From Lysobacterales bacterium (lineage in GTDB: Bacteria > Pseudomonadota > Gammaproteobacteria > Xanthomonadales > BPKI01): a stretch of 64,000 nucleotides of DNA. This document shows positions 1 through 8,132 of the stretch, in pieces. How positions within the stretch are numbered: position 1 is the stretch's first letter; each line of letters begins with the position of its first letter. The stretch covers positions 558,001-622,000 of the forward strand of contig BPKI01000001.1 of assembly GCA_026005055.1 (NCBI GenBank). The letters run 5' to 3'. The position numbers were made by a program, and so were the translations under genes. A model generated the notes under the pieces. That model made no database searches and was not told where the DNA came from. It worked only from the letters and a program-made list of their open reading frames with translations.

Positions 1-65
1 GCAGGGAGGCGGGAGGAGCCGACGAAGCCGCTTGCGCGGCCGCTCAGGAGGCGGCGAGCAAGCGG

Positions 66-1157
66 ATGGTGCGGGTCATCGCGCCTGATGATTTCGAGCG
101 CTTCGACGCGCGCGAGCGCCAGGTCCCGCGGGGCGAGCCATCGCGCAGCATCCTCAGCGAAGAGCCGAGCAATGCGCGCGGCGCCCTGCTCAAGAAACTG
201 CGCGCTGAACACGGCGAGCGAAAGGATGAGGCCTTCCTGCGCGAGTTCCGCTTGCCTGGGCAAGCCGAGCTCGACAAGCTCGATGCGTACAGGCGCGAAC
301 TGCCCGATCCCGACGCGGCACGCGTCCTCGAGTTCATCAGCGGCAAGCTCAGGATCATCCGCCACGCCAAAGACATCGGGCCGAAGCTTCGCCTTCCTCC
401 GATCCTGCTCGTCGGCCCGCCCGGCTGCGGCAAAACGCAGCTCGCCCTTTCCATCGGCCAGATTCTCGCGCTTCCCACGGTGTTCATCTCGGTCGAGCAG
501 CTGCAGGACGTCGGCGTGCTCGCGGGCACCTCGCAGATCTACAGCAACACGATGCCAGGCCGTGTCTTCAGCGAGCTGGTGCTGGGCGAGGTCGCCAACC
601 CGCTGTTCATCGTCGATGAGGTCGACAAGCTCCCGGGTAGCTCGACTCGCGGGGATCCGCGCGGCGTCTTGAGCACGCTGCTCGAAGCGCAAACCGCACA
701 GCGCGCCCAGGACGCCGCCTTCGATGGGTTGCTCTTCGATGCCAGCCACATCTTTTGGATCGGCACCGCGAACGCGCTCGATCCAATTCCCGAGCATCTA
801 CTGAGCCGCTTCCTCGTCTTCGAGGTAGGCCCGGGGGTGGCTGCCAATCCCGCGGCTCAGCTGAAGCTGTTGCAGAAGGTGATCGCCGAGAAGGAGCGCG
901 ATTTCCGATACCAGATCGCGGTCGAGTGCGAAGAGAAGATCCATCGAAGCCTCCGCGGCCTCCAGCGCGGCTTGCCCAGGCTCGACTACCGCATCCTGCG
1001 CGCGATTTTCGAGTACGCCTGCGATCTCGCTTTGCTCAGGGCGATCGAGCAAGGTGCGCAAAAGGCCGAGCTCTCGGCCCGCGACCTGCAGAAGGCCGCC
1101 TCCCTGTGGGTAGAGGCCCGCGAAAGCGATTTCGCTGCCTCCACCCTCCTCCACTGA
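66..1157 (+). CDS. Lon-type AAA+ ATPase without protease domain (paralogue 1)
   Basis: This 363-residue protein carries one AAA+ module. It has Walker A GPPGCGKT at about residues 117-124, Walker B LFIVDEVDK near 179-187, a sensor-1 GTAN near 233-236 and an arginine-finger-like LLSRF near 246-250. The module order and the VDEVDK box resemble the ATPase part of Lon. No Ser/Lys protease domain follows, and the protein ends with about 100 residues of helical lid. A short conserved segment (DEAFLREF) precedes the ATPase and recurs in the next gene. The reading frame stays open to the window edge upstream of the ATG. An AGGAGG lies 14 nt before that ATG, so the true start could be further upstream. 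The function is unknown; protein remodelling is only inferred. The next gene starts 27 bp downstream on the same strand. Confidence 0.7.
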   Translation: MVRVIAPDDFERFDARERQVPRGEPSRSILSEEPSNARGALLKKLRAEHGERKDEAFLREFRLPGQAELDKLDAYRRELPDPDAARVLEFISGKLRIIRHAKDIGPKLRLPPILLVGPPGCGKTQLALSIGQILALPTVFISVEQLQDVGVLAGTSQIYSNTMPGRVFSELVLGEVANPLFIVDEVDKLPGSSTRGDPRGVLSTLLEAQTAQRAQDAAFDGLLFDASHIFWIGTANALDPIPEHLLSRFLVFEVGPGVAANPAAQLKLLQKVIAEKERDFRYQIAVECEEKIHRSLRGLQRGLPRLDYRILRAIFEYACDLALLRAIEQGAQKAELSARDLQKAASLWVEARESDFAASTLLH

Positions 1158-1184
1158 AACCCTCATCAGCCAGGAGATCACGCC

Positions 1185-3170
1185 ATGCGCGATGACACCA
1201 ACCGTTCCCTCGGTCCTACCGGCATTTCCCTCGATTCTGCCAATGGCTCGTGCCATCCCGTGAACCCCCCATCCCTCGCTTCCGAGCAGAAGCAGGAGAT
1301 GCCCTCATTGGCCTCTCCTCCTCCGCTCTCTTTGCCCGCTGAGAAGGCGGCCTCGGCCATAGGAAGGCCGTATGGCGCCTGCGATGAGCGCTTTTCGCAT
1401 GCGGGCGCGCAAGCGGGTCGTATGCCCACACCTCCGCCGGGAAGCGGCGCCATGCAGGAAGGCGAGGATGCTCGCCTCGCTCCGAGGCTCGAGCGAATGA
1501 GCCACGGTGCCGAGATACGCGCCGCTCTACCCACGGGCCAGGGCCCTGAGCAGGGGGACCCGGAGGAGATGGACGTTCGACAGTTCTGGGCCTACGTCCT
1601 GCGGCGGCTCCTGGACGCCAGGATCATCGGTCAGGACGATCGAAGCGAGACCGGGGAGGAGCACTTGCAGGAGGACGAAGCGCCGCTCGCTGATCAGCCT
1701 CATCCGGAAGGCGATCGCGACCATGAGCCGGACCGGGCCCTCGATGACGAGGCGCCTTCGCTGGATGATGAACCGCCGCCCCCTCCTCCCGAAGACCTCG
1801 GTTCGTTCGACGACGAGGTGCCTTGGGAGGCTGTCGAGCCGCCGCCTCCTCCCCCCGAAGATCTTCGCTCGCTCGACGACGAGGGGGATGAGGTCGATGG
1901 CATCGAGGGCGAGTTTTGGCCACTCGACCACGAGGAGGACTTCGAGTCGCGGCCTGGCTCAGCCGATGAGGACGAGGCTTGGCCATCCGGCGGGGGTGGC
2001 GCAGTCGCCAAGGCCCGGCCTTCGTCGGCGTCCCTCGCCATGCCGGCCTCGGCGGTGGGTCGACAACCGGAACGCGGCGAAGCCGGAAAAGGAGTCGGCC
2101 GCCTGACTCGCAAGGTGCGGATCCTCGACCCGGAAGCGGTCGCCGCCGTAATCAAGCATCGTCCCGCACCCAGCGGACGCGATCAAGCGAACGGGCGCGA
2201 CGCGCTCATGAGCAAGATGGCCGAGGAGCTCTCGACCGCGAAATCCGAGGCCTTTCTGCGGGAGATCATGCCCGCCCGCCAGGATTGGAAACATGAGCTC
2301 GAGCAGCTTGCCGAGACGGCATCCGAAGCGCACAGGCGCGTGCTCGAGATCATTTCGACCTCCGTGGGCGTCCTCGAGAGGGCTGGCTGGGCGGTGAATC
2401 CCGATGCCGAGCTCGAACCGGTATGGCCGCCTTTGTTGCTCGTGGGACCACCGGGAACCGGCAAAACCACCTTCGTCTCCTGCGTGGCCGAGGCGCTCGG
2501 CTGGCATGTTCGCCGCATCGCCATGGAGCATGCGCACGAGAGTGGATTCTTAGCCGGCAGCAGCCGGGTCTATGGCAACTCCCAGCCGGGGATGATCCTC
2601 AGCGACCTCGTCCTCGGGAAAGAGGCCAATCGCATCTACTTTTTCGACGAGATCGACAAGGCGGGCAGCGGTGTTTGGAACGATGACCCGCTCGGCCCGC
2701 TCACCTCCTTGCTCGAGCCGCGCACGGCCAGACGATTCACCGACTTTTCGATGCCCGAAATCGAGATCGACGCGCGCTGGATCCTCATCGTGGCCGCCGC
2801 CAACAAGCTCGATGAGGTTCCCCCGCATCTGCGCGACCGCTTTCTCGTCTGCCGGATTCGGCCCTACGGTGACGGAGGCGCGCACCCGGTTTTGACGATC
2901 GCCGCGCGGATCACGGAAGACGTGGGACGACAGCTCGGCACCCGGATGATCCTTCGCACCGAACCGGATAGCCTGACGGGAGGCTGGTTGCGCAGGAAGC
3001 TGCGCGTGAACCGGGAGTTCGGATGTAGCCTGCGCGATCTGAGAAAGCTGCTGCTGATGGCGGGGAAGCGCGCTTTGAACGATGCACAGCATCCGCGCAA
3101 GGCGCCGATCGAGATCCGCCGCAGCGATCTCGAGTGGGCCTATGGGGTGATCGTCGATCGGTCGTGGTGA
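1185..3170 (+). CDS. Lon-type AAA+ ATPase with long acidic, proline-rich N-terminal extension (paralogue 2)
   Basis: This is a paralogue of the preceding gene. Walker A GPPGTGKT lies near residues 421-428, Walker B IYFFDEIDK near 484-492, sensor-1 AAAN near 537-540 and LRDRF near 549-553. The shared pre-ATPase segment reads SEAFLREI. The first 300 or so residues are low-complexity and look disordered. They include two near-identical units of the type PPPPPPEDL followed by an S-x-DDE stretch, at about residues 194-235, which could act as a flexible tether or docking arm. No protease domain is present. The two genes look like one operon and may form a hetero-oligomer, which is inference. I recognise the fold but not a named family. 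Confidence 0.7.
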   Translation: MRDDTNRSLGPTGISLDSANGSCHPVNPPSLASEQKQEMPSLASPPPLSLPAEKAASAIGRPYGACDERFSHAGAQAGRMPTPPPGSGAMQEGEDARLAPRLERMSHGAEIRAALPTGQGPEQGDPEEMDVRQFWAYVLRRLLDARIIGQDDRSETGEEHLQEDEAPLADQPHPEGDRDHEPDRALDDEAPSLDDEPPPPPPEDLGSFDDEVPWEAVEPPPPPPEDLRSLDDEGDEVDGIEGEFWPLDHEEDFESRPGSADEDEAWPSGGGGAVAKARPSSASLAMPASAVGRQPERGEAGKGVGRLTRKVRILDPEAVAAVIKHRPAPSGRDQANGRDALMSKMAEELSTAKSEAFLREIMPARQDWKHELEQLAETASEAHRRVLEIISTSVGVLERAGWAVNPDAELEPVWPPLLLVGPPGTGKTTFVSCVAEALGWHVRRIAMEHAHESGFLAGSSRVYGNSQPGMILSDLVLGKEANRIYFFDEIDKAGSGVWNDDPLGPLTSLLEPRTARRFTDFSMPEIEIDARWILIVAAANKLDEVPPHLRDRFLVCRIRPYGDGGAHPVLTIAARITEDVGRQLGTRMILRTEPDSLTGGWLRRKLRVNREFGCSLRDLRKLLLMAGKRALNDAQHPRKAPIEIRRSDLEWAYGVIVDRSW

Positions 3171-3928
3171 TCGGTCGAGGCGGAAGGGGCCCGAGGCGGA
3201 GCGGCGTTGGCCATGGAAGAAAGCGCAGGCCGTCCGAGCCCCCGAGCCGCCGCTTTGCACAGGGACGAGGCGCTGCGGCGGCTTCTCTGCCTGGCTTGCG
3301 GCGAGACCCTCAGGAGATCGGCTGAGGCAGGGCCCCGAGATCGGGCGATGCGGTGCGCTCGCGCTGGCGCCTGGCGGCCGCTGACCGGCGCGTCCCGACG
3401 GAGGCCGAACGAAGGCTCGCGCCGATCAAGCGCGCCGCGTTTGCCTGAGCACCGGGCCGCGATTCGGAGAAGCGAGTGGGCTGGGTCGCGGTGTCTTTCG
3501 GGGCGAGCACGGCTTCCGCCGGGGGCGTTCGTGGCTTCCGCGTGAGCTTGCCCCAGGCCAAAAAGCGCCTTGCACGCGGATCGCCCGTTTGGGCCTTGGG
3601 TGAGCCGCGCGAGGGGCGCGGGCAGGTCACCGGCCGAGCGGCGGATTCGCGCCTTCCGCGGGCACGCCCAGGCGCGGGCGCGCTCGCGGAGGCGCTGCTC
3701 GTGGCATCGCGCCTGAGGGTTCCCGAGCGCTTCTCGACACACGCGCACCCGCTTGCCTATGCGAATGCGCCTTGCTCACGCGACTTCGTGAGCTCGCTCC
3801 GCCCTTCCGCCGCATCGGCAACAAACGCGAGGGGACCTCGCGAGCGCGCGGCCACAGGGCGGCACCGCCTCAGCGCGATGCCTGTGGCGTGCTAGGCTGC
3901 ACGCTGCTTTTTCCCGATCTCCTGAGCG
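3171..3928. other. Gene-free stretch of about 760 bp
   Basis: Open frames exist on both strands, but their translations are dominated by Arg, Ala and Ser as expected for shadow frames in GC-rich DNA. None has a recognisable domain or a convincing ribosome-binding site. I see no transposon ends, tRNA or terminator. The stretch must hold the promoter for the amidohydrolase gene at 3929, but no clear -35/-10 pair stands out. It may be decayed accessory DNA downstream of the AAA+ pair. Confidence 0.5.
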
Positions 3929-6900
3929 ATGACCTCGGCTTTCGTCTACGCCCTCGCCTTGTTTCTCGCAAAGCCCTCCGACGCGTGGCCGGTCAACGAT
4001 CCGCCTGGCCCCAAGACGAGCGTGCGCTTCACCGTCGAGGAAGGGACTTGGATGAACCTCGACGTCTCGCCGGATGGCAAGACGATCGTCTTCGATCTGC
4101 TCGGCGATCTCTACCTTCTGCCGCTTGCGGGCGGCGAGGCGAAACCCCTGCTCGTCGAGCACGCCCATGCGATGCATCCGCGGTTCTCGCCCGATGGGCG
4201 CTGGATCGCGTTCACCTCGGACCGAGGCGGCGGCGACAACCTCTGGATCATGCCGGTCACCGGCGGCGAGCCCACGCAGGTGACGAAGGAAAACTTCCGG
4301 CTGCTCGCCAATCCGGTGTGGACACCCGATGGGGAGTACCTGATCGCGCGCAAGCATTTCACTTCCGAGCGTTCGCTCGGGGCGGGCGAGATGTGGATCT
4401 ACCACCGCTCCGGCGGCTCGGGGCTTCCACTCACCAGCCGCAAGAACGATCAGCAGGACGTCAACGAGCCCGCGCTCTCGCCCGACGGGCGCTACCTCTA
4501 CTTCAGCGAGGACATGAGCGGGGGCAGCACCTTCGAGTACAACAAAAGCCCGCACGGGGTGATCTACGTCATCCGGCGCTTGGATCGGGAGAGCGGCGAG
4601 CTCGAGGACTTGATCCGGATTCCGGGCGGTGCGGTCAGGCCCCAGCCCTCGCCCGACGGGCGGTTCCTGGCGTTCGTGCGGCGAGTGCGGGAGAAGACCG
4701 TGCTCTCGCTCTATGAGCTCGCCACCGGCGAGATCCGGACGCTGTGGGACGGTCTCTCCCAGGACCAGCAGGAGGCCTGGGCGATTCACGGGGTCTATCC
4801 CAACTACCAGTGGCTGCCCGATGCCTCGGCGATCGTGATTTGGGCTCAGGGCGGCCTCGTTCGGGTCTCGGTGCCCGAGGGCCGGGCCGAGCGCATTCCC
4901 TTCCGGGTCACGGTCGAGAAGACCCTGGTGGAGCCGGTCAGGCACCGCTTCCGGATCGAGCGCGAGCGCTTCCAGGCGCGCATGCTTCGCGATCTCGCGA
5001 TCAGCCCCGATGGGCGGATCGCCGTGTTCCACGCCGTGGGGCGGCTGTGGAAGATGCGCCTGCCCGATGGCCGACCGGAGCGGCTCACCCGGCGCGAAGG
5101 CGAGTTCGAGTACCAGCCCTCCTTCGCCCCCGACGGCCAGAGCCTGCTCTACGTGAGCTGGTCGGATGAGGAGACCTCGGCGATCCGCCGGGTGAGCCTC
5201 GATGGGCGCAGAAACGAGCGTCTGACCCGGGAAAAGGGCTTTTACGCGCATCCTCGCTTTTCCCCCGATGGCCGGCTGATCGCTTATCAGCGGGGCAGGC
5301 CGTATGCTCTGCTCGACTATCGCTTCGGGCGAGAGAGCGGCATCTACGTGATGCAGGCCGATGGCCGCGACGCGCGGCGGATCAGCCGAAGCGGCCAGTT
5401 CCCGCAATGGCATCCGCGCGGCGAGCGGGTGTTCTTTCAGACCGGAGGGGGGCTCCAGCGCAAGCTCGAGAGCGTGGACCTCCACGGTGGCGAGCGGCGC
5501 GAGCACCTCAGCCTCAAATATCCCACCGAGGTCGTGCTCAGCCCCGATGGGCGCTATCTCGCCTTCGTCGATCATTTCGAGGTGTACATCGCCGCGCTGC
5601 CCGAGACCGGCCGCAGCGTGGAGCTTTCGAAAGACGCCAAGACCGTGCCCGTGGCGCGGGCGAGCGGGGAATCGGGAAGCTCGCCGGTGTGGTCCGCGGA
5701 TGGCCAGCGTCTCCATTGGCTGCTGGGGTCGCGGCTTTATACGCGCGAGCTCAAGGACAGCTTCGCTTTTCTCGCGGGCGCGCCCGATCCGCTGCCGCCG
5801 CTTGAGGCTACGCCTTACCGGGAGATCGAGCTGGTCTTACCCGTCGATCGGCCGAGCGGGCGGCTGGCGCTCCTCAATGGTCGGATCATCACCATGCGCG
5901 GGGATGAGATCATCGAGCGCGGCACGATCCTGATCGAGGGCGATGCGATTGCCGCGGTCGGCCCCGACCTCGAGCTTCCCCGCGACGCCAAGCTGCTCGA
6001 CCTCGAGGGCCGGACGGTCGTGCCCGGCTTCATCGACGTGCACGCGCATGCCTCGCATTTTCATAGCGGCATCTCGCCGCAGCGCAACTGGTCCTACGAG
6101 GCCAATCTCGCTTACGGCATCACCACCATGCACGACCCTTCGGCCAATACCGAGACCGTCTTCTCCCAGGCCGAGCTGGTGAAGGCGGGTTTGAGCGTAG
6201 GCCCGCGGGTGTATTCCACCGGCACGATCCTCTACGGGGCGGATGGGACCTTTCGCGCGGTGGTCGAATCGCTCGAAGACGCCCGCGCGCATGTGGCGCG
6301 ACTGAAGGCGGTGGGCGCCATCTCGGTCAAGAGCTACAACCAGCCGCGCCGGGATCAGCGGCAGATGATCAACCAGGCGGCGCGCGAGCTCGGGCTCAAC
6401 GTGGTCATGGAAGGAGGCAGCACCTTCATGCACAACCTGACCATGCTCCTCGACGGGCCCACCGGGATCGAGCACAACCTGCCGATCGCACCGCTCTATG
6501 AGGACGTGCTCACCCTCTGGTCGCACACGGAGGTGGTCAATACGCCGACGCTGGTCGTGAGCTATGGCGGGCTGATGGGGGAGCTTTACTTCTACGACCG
6601 CGAAGAGCTGTGGAAGGAGGCGCGCCTGCTGCGCTTCTACCCGCGCGAGCTGATCGATGCCCGCGCCATCCGCCGTCAGACCGCGCCCGATTGGGATTAC
6701 CACCATCGCCGGGTGGCGCGCGCCAAAAAGGCGCTCGCCGAGCGCGGGGTGAGGATCGCCGTGGGCGGCCATGGCCAGCTGCAGGGGCTGGCGGCGCACT
6801 GGGAGATGTGGATGCTTCATGAGGGCGGCTTCTCGCCGATGGAGGTCTTGCGCGCGGCGACCCTCCACGGGGCGGAGTACATCGGGCTCGATCAGGACTT

Positions 6901-7180
6901 GGGTTCGATCGAGCCGGGCAAGCTCGCCGACCTCGTGGTGCTCGATGGCGATCCGCTCGAGGACATCCGCGCGACGGCAAGGCCGCGCTGGGTGATCAAG
7001 AACGGCAGGCTCTACGAGGCCGAGCGCATGGCCGAGCGCCTGACGGGCGAGCGGCCGGAAGCGCGTTTCTACTGGCAGCGCCATGGCGCAGGCGTCCTCG
7101 ATGCGGCCGCCTTCCCCGGCGGGCCGAGCGGTCCTTGCCATTGCCCGGCGGCCTTGCGCGCGCGCCGGCTTTGGCCGTAG
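3929..7180 (+). CDS. Exported TolB-like beta-propeller / amidohydrolase fusion
   Basis: A short hydrophobic N-terminus ending in KPSDA looks like a signal peptide. Residues 25-640 contain many PD40/TolB-type repeats (for example LSPDGRYL and FSPDGRWIAF), which form a beta-propeller. Residues 650-1060 are a metal-dependent amidohydrolase of the imidazolonepropionase-like type. They show GFIDVHAHASHFHSG (the HxH metal pair, near 704-708), VKSYNQ with a likely metal-bridging lysine near 801, VVMEGGSTFMHNL, GIEHNL, and a late GGHGQ plus GSIEPGKLADLVVLDGDP. Family members act on peptides or cyclic amides in the periplasm, but the substrate here cannot be read from sequence. At 1083 residues it is the usual length for this fusion class. 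It stands alone ahead of the gsp genes. Confidence 0.85.
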   Translation: MTSAFVYALALFLAKPSDAWPVNDPPGPKTSVRFTVEEGTWMNLDVSPDGKTIVFDLLGDLYLLPLAGGEAKPLLVEHAHAMHPRFSPDGRWIAFTSDRGGGDNLWIMPVTGGEPTQVTKENFRLLANPVWTPDGEYLIARKHFTSERSLGAGEMWIYHRSGGSGLPLTSRKNDQQDVNEPALSPDGRYLYFSEDMSGGSTFEYNKSPHGVIYVIRRLDRESGELEDLIRIPGGAVRPQPSPDGRFLAFVRRVREKTVLSLYELATGEIRTLWDGLSQDQQEAWAIHGVYPNYQWLPDASAIVIWAQGGLVRVSVPEGRAERIPFRVTVEKTLVEPVRHRFRIERERFQARMLRDLAISPDGRIAVFHAVGRLWKMRLPDGRPERLTRREGEFEYQPSFAPDGQSLLYVSWSDEETSAIRRVSLDGRRNERLTREKGFYAHPRFSPDGRLIAYQRGRPYALLDYRFGRESGIYVMQADGRDARRISRSGQFPQWHPRGERVFFQTGGGLQRKLESVDLHGGERREHLSLKYPTEVVLSPDGRYLAFVDHFEVYIAALPETGRSVELSKDAKTVPVARASGESGSSPVWSADGQRLHWLLGSRLYTRELKDSFAFLAGAPDPLPPLEATPYREIELVLPVDRPSGRLALLNGRIITMRGDEIIERGTILIEGDAIAAVGPDLELPRDAKLLDLEGRTVVPGFIDVHAHASHFHSGISPQRNWSYEANLAYGITTMHDPSANTETVFSQAELVKAGLSVGPRVYSTGTILYGADGTFRAVVESLEDARAHVARLKAVGAISVKSYNQPRRDQRQMINQAARELGLNVVMEGGSTFMHNLTMLLDGPTGIEHNLPIAPLYEDVLTLWSHTEVVNTPTLVVSYGGLMGELYFYDREELWKEARLLRFYPRELIDARAIRRQTAPDWDYHHRRVARAKKALAERGVRIAVGGHGQLQGLAAHWEMWMLHEGGFSPMEVLRAATLHGAEYIGLDQDLGSIEPGKLADLVVLDGDPLEDIRATARPRWVIKNGRLYEAERMAERLTGERPEARFYWQRHGAGVLDAAAFPGGPSGPCHCPAALRARRLWP

Positions 7181-7244
7181 CCGCTGCCCCAAGCGAGGGT
7201 TTTGCTAAAGTGCGGCGCAGCCTCAGGCAGCTTCGGGTTTTGCG

Positions 7245-8120
7245 GTGAATGCCCTTTCTGGCACCGCGGAGCGTCGGCTCGAGCGCTCGCTTCGTGCGGC
7301 GACGTGGATCCTCGTTTTGCTCGCCCTCTGGCTTGGGTGGCGGCTTCTGCTCGTCTTGAGCGCGGGCGTCGAGCTCGGCCCGCTTCTTGAGGAGCAGCGC
7401 GAGCCGATCGCAGGGCCGAGTGCGCCGCCGCCGGCGCAGTCGGTCGCGGCCTGGCATCTCTTCGGCGATGCCATGCAGGGCGCGATTCGCCCTGCGCCGC
7501 AAGCGCCCGAGACCACGCTCGCGCTCGAGCTGCGCGGCGTGATCGCGAGCGAGGACCCCGCGCAGGGGCTTGCGCTCATCGCCGAGCGGGGCAAGGCCGC
7601 GCGCCGGTATCGGGTGGGTGATGCCTTGCCGGGGCAGGCCGTGCTCAAGGCGGTCTATGCCGACCGGGTGTTGATCGAGCGCGGCGGCAGCGAGGAATCG
7701 CTTCGCCTGCCGCGGGCGCAGGCCGTGTCGCCTTCGAGCGCCCCAGGTTCGGCCCCGAGGAACGCAGCGCCCGTCGCCTCGCCGCTCGCACCGATCGTGC
7801 TGCCGGGGGTGGAGCTTCAGCCGGCGATCGAGGGCTTGCGTTTCGACCCGGAGGCGATCGCGCGCGAGATCGCGGTGCTTCCGGTGTTCGAGGAGGGCAA
7901 ACTCGCCGGCGTGCGCCTTTCCGGGGGGCGCCAGGCCGAGCTCCTCGCTCGGCTCGGGGTGCTGCCGACCGATATCGTCACCGCCGTCAATGGCGTGCCT
8001 CTCGACAGCCTCGAGCGTGGCCGCGAGATCATCGCGGGGCTGCGCGAGGCGCGCGAGGCAAGAGTCACGGTGCGCCGCGATGGCCGCGAACAGACCCTCC
8101 TGCTCAGGCTCGATCGCTGA
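7245..8120 (+). CDS. gspC: Type II secretion system protein C
   Basis: This is an inner-membrane protein that links the platform of the type II secretion machine to its secretin. A single transmembrane helix lies near residues 15-35 (WILVLLALWLGWRLLLVL). It is followed by a periplasmic homology region (LRGVIASEDPAQGLALI, then YRVGDALPG). A C-terminal PDZ-like domain contains DIVTAVNGVPLDSLERGREI. The start is GTG (MNALSG). The gene is immediately followed by gspD (12-bp gap) and then gspE, the usual start of a gsp operon. The rest of the machine (gspF onwards) is not in this window. Confidence 0.9.
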   Translation: MNALSGTAERRLERSLRAATWILVLLALWLGWRLLLVLSAGVELGPLLEEQREPIAGPSAPPPAQSVAAWHLFGDAMQGAIRPAPQAPETTLALELRGVIASEDPAQGLALIAERGKAARRYRVGDALPGQAVLKAVYADRVLIERGGSEESLRLPRAQAVSPSSAPGSAPRNAAPVASPLAPIVLPGVELQPAIEGLRFDPEAIAREIAVLPVFEEGKLAGVRLSGGRQAELLARLGVLPTDIVTAVNGVPLDSLERGREIIAGLREAREARVTVRRDGREQTLLLRLDR

Positions 8121-8132
8121 GAGAATCGCCCG

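Noticed and set aside
1764-1890. Tandem DNA repeat or CRISPR-like array
   Set aside because: Only two units, within an open reading frame and encoding proline-rich protein sequence.
3140-3748. 202-codon minus-strand open frame in the gap after the AAA+ pair
   Set aside because: Arg/Ala/Ser-rich translation without a domain, membrane segment or ribosome site.
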